A stretch of 41,131 nt of DNA, taken from positions 1 through 41,131 of the forward strand of contig VGEV01000013.1 in NCBI GenBank assembly GCA_016869175.1, given 5' to 3'. The position numbers were made by a program, and so were the translations under genes. The notes beneath the pieces are model-generated. The model saw only the letters and a program-made list of their open reading frames with translations, made no database searches and had not been told where the DNA came from. Position 1 is the first letter of the stretch, and each line of letters begins with the position of its first letter. This document shows positions 7,991 to 15,432 of this stretch, one piece after another. Source of the stretch: Alphaproteobacteria bacterium. Lineage in GTDB: Bacteria; Pseudomonadota; Alphaproteobacteria; GCA-2731375.

Positions 7991-8019
7991 GGCGGTCACG
8001 CTAGCATAGCTTGACCGCC
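7991..8019. other. 29-base hairpin between acyl-CoA dehydrogenase and amiC
   Basis: GGCGGTCA (7991-7998) pairs with TGACCGCC (8012-8019); inside it GCTA (8000-8003) pairs with TAGC (8007-8010) around a GCA loop, leaving one mismatch. It starts directly after the acyl-CoA dehydrogenase stop and ends three bases before the amiC ATG. No T-run follows on either strand, so a classical intrinsic terminator is not shown; it may be a Rho-assisted end, an operator or a translation-control hairpin. Confidence 0.5.
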
Positions 8020-9171
8020 TCAAAACGAGCGCGGCAGGCCCAGCCAGCGCTCGCCCAGGAAGTTGGCGACCATGTCGTTGGTGATCGGCGCGAAGACGTA
8101 GAGGCGGGCGTCGCGGAAGTAGCGCTGCATGGGCAGGTCGAGGTCGAAGCCGGCGCCGGCCAGGGTCTCCATGCCGGCCTGCGTCGCCTGCACCGCCGCC
8201 TCGGCCGCGGCCAGCTTGGCCATCGAGGTGTTGAGTTCCGCCGGCCGGCCGGCCGCGGCGTCGCCGGCGGCGCGCAAGGTCAGCAGCCAGGCCGCCTCCA
8301 CCGCCAAGCTGGCGCGCACCAGGCGGTGCTGCACCGCCTGGAACTGACCGATCGGCCGGCCGAAGGCCGCGCGCGACTTGGCGTGCGCGACCGCCACCTG
8401 ACAGGCGCCGCGGCCGATGCCGGTGGCGACGGCGGCCGCGTGCAGCCGTTCGGCGTTCAAGGTCGCCAGCACCTGCTGAAAACCGGCATTCGCCGCGCCC
8501 AGCACCGCGGCTCGCGGCAATTCCACCTCCTCGAAAGCCACCTCGTTGGTGTCGTAGCCGTGGATACCGAGTGTGGCGCGCTCGGCGACGCGGAGGCCGG
8601 GGCTTGCCTTGGGCAACAGGAACATCGTCAAGCCGCGGGTGCGGTGTTCCGCGGTGCGCGCCAACACGATGAGCTGATCGGCGATGCCGGCGCCGCTGAT
8701 CCACTGCTTGGTGCCGTTGAGCCGCCAGCCCTCGCCCTGCCGGCGCGCGCTGGTGCGGATGGCCCCCAGCACGTCGGTGCCGCCGCCGGGCTCGGTCAGG
8801 CAGAACGAGAACTTCCGCTCACCCCGGCAGAGCGCCGGCAGATGGGCCTGTCGCTGCGCCGGATTGCCGAAGTCCAGCAGCAGGTGCATGGCTATATAGT
8901 GAACCACCAGGAACACCGCCATCGAGGTGGCTGTGCGGCCCAACACTTCGAGGGCCAGAATCTGCTCCAACGGCCCGCCGCCGCTGCCGCCGTCCGCTTC
9001 CGGCACGCCCAGGCCCAGCACGCCAAGATCGGCGATCGCCCGGTGCAAGTCCGCATCGAATGCCGACAGGTTGTCGAGCCGCTGCACGCGCTCGGGCGGC
9101 GAGACCCGCTTCACCGTGCCTTCGAGCGCGTCGAGCAACAGCCGTTGGCCTTCGTCCAGGGCGAAATCCAT
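8020..9171 (-). CDS. acyl-CoA dehydrogenase
   Basis: 383-residue flavoprotein with the complete acyl-CoA dehydrogenase fold: N-terminal helices (MDFALDEGQRLLLDALE), the FAD/substrate strand FCLTEPGGGTDV, WRLNGTKQWISGAG, and the C-terminal helical domain with RAAFGRPIGQFQAVQHRL. It oxidises acyl-CoA to 2-enoyl-CoA in the cytoplasm. The C-terminal catalytic-base segment reads PITNDMVANFLGER: where many homologues have TNE or TSE, this one has Asp366, a shorter carboxylate. The gene follows the acyl-CoA ligase stop by four bases, so both are cotranscribed; the ligase probably makes its substrate. Chain length or branching preference cannot be read. Confidence 0.9.
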   Translation of the reverse strand: MDFALDEGQRLLLDALEGTVKRVSPPERVQRLDNLSAFDADLHRAIADLGVLGLGVPEADGGSGGGPLEQILALEVLGRTATSMAVFLVVHYIAMHLLLDFGNPAQRQAHLPALCRGERKFSFCLTEPGGGTDVLGAIRTSARRQGEGWRLNGTKQWISGAGIADQLIVLARTAEHRTRGLTMFLLPKASPGLRVAERATLGIHGYDTNEVAFEEVELPRAAVLGAANAGFQQVLATLNAERLHAAAVATGIGRGACQVAVAHAKSRAAFGRPIGQFQAVQHRLVRASLAVEAAWLLTLRAAGDAAAGRPAELNTSMAKLAAAEAAVQATQAGMETLAGAGFDLDLPMQRYFRDARLYVFAPITNDMVANFLGERWLGLPRSF

Positions 9172-9175
9172 CGGC

Positions 9176-10684
9176 TCAGCCGATCAGCTTCTGGCGCAGT
9201 TCACGCTTCAGGATCTTGCCGCTGTAGTTGATCGGCATTTCCGCATAGGGCAGGAAGACGACGCGCTTCGGCACCTTGAAATGCGCCAGCCGTTCGCGGC
9301 CGAAGGCCAGGATCTCGGCTTCGCTCACGCTCTGCCCGTCGCGTGGCACGACCACGGCGGTCACTTCCTCGCCCCAGCGCTCCGAAGGCAGGCCGACGAT
9401 GCCGACTTCGCGGATCGCCGGATGCTTGGAAAGCGCGTATTCCACTTCCTGGCTGTAGACGTTGAGGCCGCCGGTCTTGATCATGTCCTTCAGGCGGTCG
9501 TGATAGTAGACGAAGCCCGCATCGTCGAGCCGCGCCAGATCGCCGGTGTGCAGCCAGCCGTCGTGCAAGGCCGCCGCCGTCGCTTCCGGACGCTTGTAAT
9601 ATTCGCGCATGACCGAAGGACCGCGCACCGCCAGTTCGCCCACTTCGCCGACCGGTGCCTCGCTCAGGTCCTCGCGCAGGATGCAGACCTCGAAATGGCG
9701 GAATGCGCGGCCGATGGAATCGGGCGCCCGCTCGTAATCCTGCTCCTTCAGCACGGTGACGATGGGGCCGGCCTCGGTCAGGCCGTACTGATAGAAGATC
9801 CGCACCTGCGGCAGCAGCGCGCGGATGCGTTCGCGATCCTGCCGGGGCAGGATGCCGCCGCCGACATACCAGCGGCGGAAGCTGGAAAGGTCGAGTTCGC
9901 GCGCCAGGGGATGCAGGAACAGCTCGCGCGCCATGGAAGGCGGCGTGAACCCATTGGTCACCCGTGCTGCGGCGATGCTGCGCAACATCAGCTCGGCCGA
10001 ATACTTGCGCAGCAGCGTCGTGGTGGCGCCGAGGTAGAGATGCGGCAGGAACCAGCAGTTGAGCGCCGCCGAATGGTGCAGCGGCGTCGCCAGGATGGTG
10101 TTGTCGTCCTCGTCCATGTCGGTGTCGAGGATCTCGTTCAGCGAGTTCCAGAACAGATTGGCATGGCTCAGCACCACGCCCTTGGAACGGCCGGTGGTGC
10201 CGCCGGTATAGAGGATGACGTTGGCGTCATCCGGCGCCACGGCGGCGGCTGGCTCGTCCTCGCCATGCCCGGCGATGAAACGGGCCAGGCTGTCCGGTCC
10301 CTCACCGTCCAGGACCACCATCAGCGGCAGGTCGATGGCGGCCGCGAGTTCCCGCCGCAAACTCGCGGTGGCGAACAGGCCGCGCGCCTCGCTGTCGCCG
10401 ACGGTCTCGGCGATCTCGGCCGCGGTCAGCCGGTAGTTGAGCGGCACCGCCACGCCGCCCAGCCGGACGATGGCGAGATAGGCGGCCAGCCATTCCAGGC
10501 GGCTGTCCGCCAGGATCGCCAGCTTGTCGCCATGGCGAAATCCGGCGGCGCCAAGCGCGTTGGCGATGCGGTTGACCCAGCGGTCGAGCGCGGCATAGGC
10601 GATCCGCCGTTCGCCGTCGATCACGGCGGTCTTGTCGGGGAACCGCCGCGCGTTGTGGCTGAGGTGCTGACCGACCAGCATCAT
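9176..10684 (-). CDS. acyl-CoA synthetase (AMP-dependent ligase)
   Basis: 502 residues, ANL-superfamily acyl-CoA ligase that activates a carboxylic acid with ATP and CoA through an acyl-AMP. P-loop-like motif ILYTGGTTGRSKGVV, the A5 motif YQYGLTEAG, GWLHTGDLARLDDAGF (Asp binding ribose) and the hinge/C-terminal YYHDRLKDMIKTGGLNVYSQ followed by a terminal Lys in NYSGKILKREL. Start is one of two adjacent ATG codons (10684 or 10681), with AAAGGGG upstream as ribosome site. First gene of a two-gene unit with the acyl-CoA dehydrogenase at 8020-9171 and divergent from an SDR gene. Substrate unknown, probably medium or long-chain or aryl-alkanoic acid. Confidence 0.9.
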   Translation of the reverse strand: MMLVGQHLSHNARRFPDKTAVIDGERRIAYAALDRWVNRIANALGAAGFRHGDKLAILADSRLEWLAAYLAIVRLGGVAVPLNYRLTAAEIAETVGDSEARGLFATASLRRELAAAIDLPLMVVLDGEGPDSLARFIAGHGEDEPAAAVAPDDANVILYTGGTTGRSKGVVLSHANLFWNSLNEILDTDMDEDDNTILATPLHHSAALNCWFLPHLYLGATTTLLRKYSAELMLRSIAAARVTNGFTPPSMARELFLHPLARELDLSSFRRWYVGGGILPRQDRERIRALLPQVRIFYQYGLTEAGPIVTVLKEQDYERAPDSIGRAFRHFEVCILREDLSEAPVGEVGELAVRGPSVMREYYKRPEATAAALHDGWLHTGDLARLDDAGFVYYHDRLKDMIKTGGLNVYSQEVEYALSKHPAIREVGIVGLPSERWGEEVTAVVVPRDGQSVSEAEILAFGRERLAHFKVPKRVVFLPYAEMPINYSGKILKRELRQKLIG

Positions 10685-10711
10685 GCCGAACGCCCCTTTG
10701 CTCGTCCTGGC

Positions 10712-10740
10712 AAACTAGGCAACGGCGCCGGGGCGTGCAA
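10712..10740 (-). promoter_or_regulatory. possible promoter of the ligase/dehydrogenase pair
   Basis: On the minus strand TTGCAC (10740-10735), 17 bases, TAGTTT (10717-10712), about 28 bases before the ligase ATG. Match to consensus is only moderate. Confidence 0.35.
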
Positions 10741-10767
10741 TCTAGCGCCGCGGCGGCGGAGGGACGA

Positions 10768-11523
10768 ATGCGCATCGATCTTGACGGCAAGGTGGCCCTG
10801 GTCTCGGGCGCGGGCCGTGGCAACGGGCGCGCGATCGCGTTGGGCCTGGCGGCGGCCGGGGCGGCGGTGGCGGCCAGCGATATCGACGCCGCCATGGCCG
10901 AGGATACCGCCGCCGCCATCCGCCGGCATGGCGGCAAAGCAGTGGCGCTGGCCTTCGATGTCAGCGATGCGGTCGGCTGCCGCCAAGCGGTGTCCGAGAC
11001 CGGCCGGGCGCTCGGCCGGGTCGCCTTGCTGGTCAACAATGCCGGCGTGCTGTTTCGCCGCGGCATCGAGGTGCCGGAGGCGGCGGAGGACTGGCGCCGC
11101 ACGCTCGCGGTCAATCTGGACGGCATGTTCAACCTGACGCAGGCCTGCCTCGCCGATCTCAAGGCGAGCCAGGGACGCATCGTCAACATCGCCTCCACCA
11201 ACGCCTTCATCGCGCCCAAGGTCTCCGCCGCCTACGCCGCCTCCAAGGGCGGCGTCGTGCAGTTGACCAAGGCGCTGGCGGTGGAACTGGCGGCCGACGG
11301 CGTGCGCTGCAACGCGGTCGCGCCCGGCATCTTCGCAACCGAGATGACGCGGGCGACGCGCGAGGATCCCGAACGGCTGAGAGGCTTCCTGCGCAACGTG
11401 CCGATGGGCCGCTATGCCGAGCCGGAGGAACTGGTCGGACCGGTGCTGTTTCTGCTGTCCGACTGGTCGAGCTACATCACCGGCCACACGCTGGTGGTGG
11501 ATGGTGGGCTGCTCTGCGTCTAG
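10768..11523 (+). CDS. SDR family NAD(P)-dependent oxidoreductase
   Basis: 251-residue classical short-chain dehydrogenase/reductase. Cofactor motif is SGAGRGNG (variant of TGxxxGxG), structural NNAG, catalytic Ser in NIASTN, then Tyr and Lys in YAASKGG; the C-terminal LSDWSSYITGHTLVVDGG is typical. It oxidises or reduces a hydroxyl/carbonyl group in the cytoplasm. The ATG at 10768 is preceded by GGAGGGA, which favours it over an in-frame TTG-type start at 10735. Its TAG stop shares a CTAG with the TAG of the opposite-strand gene, so the two convergent frames overlap by four bases. Substrate not predictable; context suggests acyl or hydroxy-acid catabolism. Confidence 0.88.
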   Translation: MRIDLDGKVALVSGAGRGNGRAIALGLAAAGAAVAASDIDAAMAEDTAAAIRRHGGKAVALAFDVSDAVGCRQAVSETGRALGRVALLVNNAGVLFRRGIEVPEAAEDWRRTLAVNLDGMFNLTQACLADLKASQGRIVNIASTNAFIAPKVSAAYAASKGGVVQLTKALAVELAADGVRCNAVAPGIFATEMTRATREDPERLRGFLRNVPMGRYAEPEELVGPVLFLLSDWSSYITGHTLVVDGGLLCV

Positions 11524-12113
11524 CCGCGCGCGAAGTCGGCGACGATCTCGTCGGCGGAGCGGATGGCCGCCAGCAGCGCCAGGGATCGCAGGCTGGCCTC
11601 GTGTTGCGCGCGGGTGGCGGTGGAGCAGGCATCGGCCGCCACCGTGACCTCGTAGCCGAGATCGACGGCATGCCGCACGGCCGATTCCACGGCATAGGCC
11701 GTGGAGACGCCGGCGATCACCAGATGCCGGACGCCGAGCGCGGTCACATACGCTTCCAGGGCCGCGGCATAGAAGGCGTTGTTGCGGTGGTGCGTCACCA
11801 CACGCTCGCCCGGCAACGGCCCCAGACCCTCCAGAAATTCGGCGCCCCAGCTACCTTCGACCCAGGAATTGCGCGCCACCATGTCGCGGAAGATCGGAGC
11901 GTTCTGCATCACCTCGCGGAAGTCGGCGCGGAAGGCCAGGCGCACATGCACGAGTGGTACGCCATGCCGGCGGGCGCCCTCCAGCAGCCGGCCGGCGGCG
12001 GCCATGGCGGCCCTGCGCCAGTCGGCGGTTTCCGCCAGGTCGAACTTGACCTTGCCGTCGGGATGGCAGTTCTCGTTCTGATAGTGGATGGCGAGGACGG
12101 CGGTCGCTGTCAC
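11520..12113 (-). CDS. isochorismatase-fold protein lacking the catalytic triad
   Basis: 197 residues from a GTG start four bases after the carboxyltransferase stop; the fold follows the cysteine hydrolase/isochorismatase pattern (AVLAIHYQNENCHPDG, then THHRNNAFYAAALE, then VIAGVSTAYAVES and ADACSTATRAQHEASL). The family triad is Asp-Lys-Cys. Here the Asp of the usual IDxQN is His10, the Lys of VxKxR is His108 and the Cys of ATxxCVEST is Ala141. So none of the three usual catalytic residues is present. It may be a non-Cys hydrolase like true isochorismatases, a metal-dependent variant, or a binding protein. Coupling to the carboxyltransferase gene suggests a shared pathway. Confidence 0.8.
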   Translation of the reverse strand: MTATAVLAIHYQNENCHPDGKVKFDLAETADWRRAAMAAAGRLLEGARRHGVPLVHVRLAFRADFREVMQNAPIFRDMVARNSWVEGSWGAEFLEGLGPLPGERVVTHHRNNAFYAAALEAYVTALGVRHLVIAGVSTAYAVESAVRHAVDLGYEVTVAADACSTATRAQHEASLRSLALLAAIRSADEIVADFARG

Positions 12114-12117
12114 GGCG

Positions 12118-13650
12118 CTAGACCGGCCAGACGCCGCAGCGCCGCTCGATGCGGCCGGCGCGCCGGCGGGCATAAAGCGCAAAGCGGCGGATCAGTTCGT
12201 CGCGCAGGCCCTCCGGTTCCACCACCGCCTCGAAGGCGAAGCGGTCGGCCGGATGGGCGACGGTGATGTCGCGCGCGTATTCCGCGCGCTTGGCGGCGAT
12301 GAAGGCCGGGCGGTCCGCCTCGGGCAGCGCCAGGATGTCGTTGAGGTAGACGGCATTGACCGCCGCCTCGGGGCCCATCAGCGCCGGCATGGCGGTCGGC
12401 AGCGCCAGTTGCGCATCGGGGTTGGTCGGCGCGCCCGACATGGCGAGATAGCCGCCGCCATAGCCCTTGCGCACCATGACCGCGATGCGCGGCACGGTTG
12501 CCTCGCACACCGCCGACAGCAGCTTGGCGCCGTGGCGAATGATGCCGGCGCGTTCCACCTGGCTGCCGATCATGTAGCCGGAGATGTCCTGCAGGAAGAG
12601 CAGGGGCAGATTGAACGCGTTGCACAGCCAAATGAAGCGGGCGGCCTTGTCGGAACTGTCGTTGAACAGCACGCCGCCCTTGACCGCGGAATTGTTCGCC
12701 ACCACGCCGACCGAACGACCGCCCAAGCGCGCGAGACCGGTGACGATCTCGCGCGCGAACAGCGCCTTGATCTCAAGGAAACTGTCCGCGTCGACCAGCC
12801 GTTCGATCAGCTCGTGCACGGGGAAGGGCACGTTCTGGTCGGCCGGCACGATCTCCAGGATGCCGCGGCCCGACTTTGGCGCCACCGCTTGCGCCGTCGG
12901 CGGCAGTTCTTCCCAGTGCGGTGGAAAATACGAGAGATAGCGCCGGCCGGCCGCCAACGCCTCCTCCTCGCTGGCCAGCAGCATGTCGCCAAGCCCGCTC
13001 ACCTGGCAGTGCATCTTGGCGCCGCCCATCTGCTCCTCGGTGACTTTCTCGCCGATCGCCATCTCCGCCATGCGCGGCGAGCCGAGATAGGCGGTGGCGT
13101 TCTTGTCGACCATGAAGGTGACGTCCGACAGCGCCGGCACATAGGCGGAGCCCGCCGGCGAGGGGCCGAACATGAGGCAGAGTTGCGGCACCACGCCGGA
13201 GAACTGCACCTGGTTGTAGAAGATGTTGCCCCAGGCGCGGCGGCCGAGATAGCAGTCGGCCTGCTCGTCGATGCGCGCGCCGGCGCTGTCGATCAGATAG
13301 ACGATGGGGACACGGGCTTCCGCCGCCAGGCGCTGGGCGGCGGTGATCTTGAGGAAGGTCTCGTGGCCCCAGCTTCCGGCCTTGACCGTCATGTCGTTGG
13401 CGATCACCACCACCTCACGGCCGGCCACCTGGCCGGCCACGGTGACCACGGCGTCGCCCGCCAGGTTGCGCAAGGTGCCGGCCAACAGCCCGTCTTCGAA
13501 CGCCGGCGGGGCGTCCAGGAAGCGGACGAGGCGCTCGCGCACCAGCAGCTTGCCTTGCGCCTTGTGCCGCTCGCGCGCCTTGTCCGTGCCGCCGGCCAAC
13601 GCCGCTGCGGCGCGTTTGCGGAACTCCTCGAGCTTGGCGGCTTGCGACAT
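12118..13650 (-). CDS. acyl-CoA carboxylase beta (carboxyltransferase) subunit
   Basis: 510 residues, the usual length of biotin-dependent propionyl/methylcrotonyl/geranyl-CoA carboxyltransferase beta chains. Visible: N-terminal RERHKAQGKLLVRERL, VIANDMTVKAGSW, acyl-CoA pocket LIDSAGARIDEQ, FGPSPAGSAYVPALSD, and in the C-terminal half FLQDISGYMIGSQVE and KGYGGGYLAMSG. The glycine-rich NH loops for oxyanion stabilisation are intact. It transfers CO2 from carboxybiotin to an acyl-CoA. The ATG at 13650 has AGGAG upstream. No biotin carboxylase/carrier (alpha) gene occurs anywhere in the window, so it must borrow one from elsewhere. It lies between an SDR and the isochorismatase-fold gene on the same strand. 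Confidence 0.92.
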   Translation of the reverse strand: MSQAAKLEEFRKRAAAALAGGTDKARERHKAQGKLLVRERLVRFLDAPPAFEDGLLAGTLRNLAGDAVVTVAGQVAGREVVVIANDMTVKAGSWGHETFLKITAAQRLAAEARVPIVYLIDSAGARIDEQADCYLGRRAWGNIFYNQVQFSGVVPQLCLMFGPSPAGSAYVPALSDVTFMVDKNATAYLGSPRMAEMAIGEKVTEEQMGGAKMHCQVSGLGDMLLASEEEALAAGRRYLSYFPPHWEELPPTAQAVAPKSGRGILEIVPADQNVPFPVHELIERLVDADSFLEIKALFAREIVTGLARLGGRSVGVVANNSAVKGGVLFNDSSDKAARFIWLCNAFNLPLLFLQDISGYMIGSQVERAGIIRHGAKLLSAVCEATVPRIAVMVRKGYGGGYLAMSGAPTNPDAQLALPTAMPALMGPEAAVNAVYLNDILALPEADRPAFIAAKRAEYARDITVAHPADRFAFEAVVEPEGLRDELIRRFALYARRRAGRIERRCGVWPV

Positions 13651-13667
13651 CGCTGGCTCCTCGTGGC

Positions 13668-14414
13668 TCAGGCGGACGGCATCATGGCCAGCTCGGTCAC
13701 CGTCATGTAACCCGGCTGCTCCAGCGCGTAGACAATGGCGCGGGCCACGTCGTCGGCCTCGATCACCGCCTTGAACTGCTTGTAGAAGGCTTCGCCGCCG
13801 GCGGCATCGCCATCGAGCCGGGTGGCGGCGAACTCGGTGCGTACCGGACCCGGAATCACCTCGGTCACCCGCACGCCCTTGCCCAGCGTCTCCGAGCGCC
13901 AGGCCTGGCTCAGGCCATGCACCGCCGCCTTGCTGGCGATATAGGCGCTGTCGCCCAGCAGGTTGAAGGCCGAGGACGAGCCGATGTTGACGACATGGCC
14001 GCGGCCGCGTTGCAGCATGCCCGGCAGCACCGCGTGCGCCACTCGCATCAGGCCGACCGTGTTGGTCTCCACGATGGCCGCCCAGTCGGCGATCGTGCCG
14101 TTGACGAAGCGCCGTCGGCCATGGATGTCGTGGCCGGCGTTGTTGACCAGGATGTCGATGGCCCGCCAATCGGCGGGCAGACGGTCGATCAGCCCGGCCA
14201 CGTCGTCGGCCCGATCGACGTCGAGCGGCAGGGCAATCACCCGATCGCCCCACGCGGCCACCAACGCCTGCAGCCGGTCGACCCGGCGCGCCGCGCAGAT
14301 CACGCGCGCGCCGCGCTCGGACAGACGGCGGGCGGTTGCCTCGCCGATGCCGCTGGAAGCGCCGGTCACCAGCGCGATGGCGCCCGGATGCAGGCTGGCG
14401 GTGCGGTCGTTCAC
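13668..14414 (-). CDS. SDR family oxidoreductase
   Basis: 248-residue classical SDR: TGASSGIG near the N terminus (ALVTGASSGIGEATARRL), Arg in CAARR suggesting NADPH, NNAGHD, Ser in GSSSAFN, and Tyr-Lys in YIASKAAVHG. It is of the YdfG/serine-dehydrogenase-like type by PGPVRTEF and ALEQPGYMTVTELAMMP at the end. The GTG start at 14414 is chosen because GGGGAGG lies just upstream; the frame is open further but unsupported. It sits 17 bases upstream of the carboxyltransferase start and 19 bases after the thioesterase stop, so the thioesterase, SDR, carboxyltransferase and isochorismatase-fold genes look like one operon. Confidence 0.88.
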   Translation of the reverse strand: MNDRTASLHPGAIALVTGASSGIGEATARRLSERGARVICAARRVDRLQALVAAWGDRVIALPLDVDRADDVAGLIDRLPADWRAIDILVNNAGHDIHGRRRFVNGTIADWAAIVETNTVGLMRVAHAVLPGMLQRGRGHVVNIGSSSAFNLLGDSAYIASKAAVHGLSQAWRSETLGKGVRVTEVIPGPVRTEFAATRLDGDAAGGEAFYKQFKAVIEADDVARAIVYALEQPGYMTVTELAMMPSA

Positions 14415-14433
14415 GGGGCCTCCCCTTTCCCGC

Positions 14434-15318
14434 TCAGGCGGCCTTGGCGACGCGCGCCTCGGCCCGCGCGCGGATGTCGTCGGGCAGCCGGGCCGGGCGC
14501 CTGGCCTGCATGTCCAGCAGCACGCCGAACTGGCTGAGCTGGGCCAGCGCCTCGCCCGACTTGGCATCGAACATGCGGTGCAGCATGCAGAGCGAACTGC
14601 CGCCCAGATGGGTCAGCGCGGTGCGCACCTTGACGAACTGGCCGGCCCGCAGCTCGCGGCGGAAGCGCATCTGGAACTCGAAGGTGGAGAAGCCGCGCTT
14701 GGCCTCGCGCAGGAACTCCTGCGTCAGCCCGATGGCGGCCATGAACTGCAGGGCGCCGGCCGAGAAACGGTGCACGTAGAACTGGAAGCCGACATGGCCC
14801 AGCAGGTCGATCTCCCAAGGCTTGGTCGAATCGCGCGCGCTGTCGATGAAGGCGGGGCCGTCCTCGGGTTCGGGCCGGGTCTGCCGGGGCTCGCCGTCCC
14901 AGGCGACGGTCTGCTCCCTGACCGCGGCCAGGCGCGGCGCCGGCAGGGGTACCGCCCTGCGCGCCCTGGTGTCGAAATGCAGCACGAACTGTTCCATGGT
15001 GGCGCATACCCCGCCGGTGGCGGAGTTGATCACCTTGTGGCCGAGCTTGAGGCCCTTCTCGTTGGCGTCGATCGGCGCGCTGACGATGTGGAAGGCATCG
15101 CCCGCCCGCAGTTCTTGGCTGTAGCGGACATAGCAATCGACGCTGGCGCAGGTCTTGCCCTCGGCGGCGATATAGCTCGGACCCAGGTCCAGATGCTCCA
15201 TGATGGCGAGTGAAGCGTCGGCGAAGCGGTCGAAGTAATAGGCCACCGTGAAATGGTCCACCACGTCGGTTTCCCAGGCATTCACCACGCCCCGATAGGT
15301 CTCGATCCAGCCCGCCAT
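14434..15318 (-). CDS. double-hotdog acyl-CoA thioesterase
   Basis: 294 residues consisting of two hotdog domains (about 1-130 and 150-285). The first has VVNAWETDVVDHFTVAYYFDRF and the second SARDSTKPWEIDLLGHVGFQFYVHRF; each carries an Asp/His-type active-site helix start as in 4-hydroxybenzoyl-CoA thioesterases. Family members hydrolyse acyl-CoA to free acid and CoA in the cytoplasm. The ATG at 15318 leads the four-gene minus-strand operon down to 11520. Duplicated hotdog domains in one chain are a known arrangement, so this is not unusual. Physiological substrate unknown; with the adjacent carboxyltransferase it may release a carboxylated product. Confidence 0.82.
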   Translation of the reverse strand: MAGWIETYRGVVNAWETDVVDHFTVAYYFDRFADASLAIMEHLDLGPSYIAAEGKTCASVDCYVRYSQELRAGDAFHIVSAPIDANEKGLKLGHKVINSATGGVCATMEQFVLHFDTRARRAVPLPAPRLAAVREQTVAWDGEPRQTRPEPEDGPAFIDSARDSTKPWEIDLLGHVGFQFYVHRFSAGALQFMAAIGLTQEFLREAKRGFSTFEFQMRFRRELRAGQFVKVRTALTHLGGSSLCMLHRMFDAKSGEALAQLSQFGVLLDMQARRPARLPDDIRARAEARVAKAA

Positions 15319-15369
15319 GCCGCGGCCCCCCGCCTTGTGCGGGCGCGAACATGCCCGCCGCCCGGCCGC

Positions 15370-15400
15370 TTGTCCATGCGGCGCGCCGCTGGGCTATACT
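15370..15400 (+). promoter_or_regulatory. possible promoter of the PhyH-ABM-EamA genes with palindromic spacer
   Basis: TTGTCC (15370-15375), 19 bases, TATACT (15395-15400), about 32 bases before the ATG at 15433. The spacer holds the perfect palindrome GCGGCGCGCCGC (15378-15389), a possible operator, though such palindromes arise easily in GC-rich DNA. Confidence 0.4.
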
Positions 15401-15432
15401 GCGCCGGACGAGAAAGCCCGTGAGCCCCGACC

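Noticed and set aside
7988-8704. N-terminal extension of the cell-wall amidase
   Set aside because: Would overlap the acyl-CoA dehydrogenase gene; signal peptide starts at 7987.
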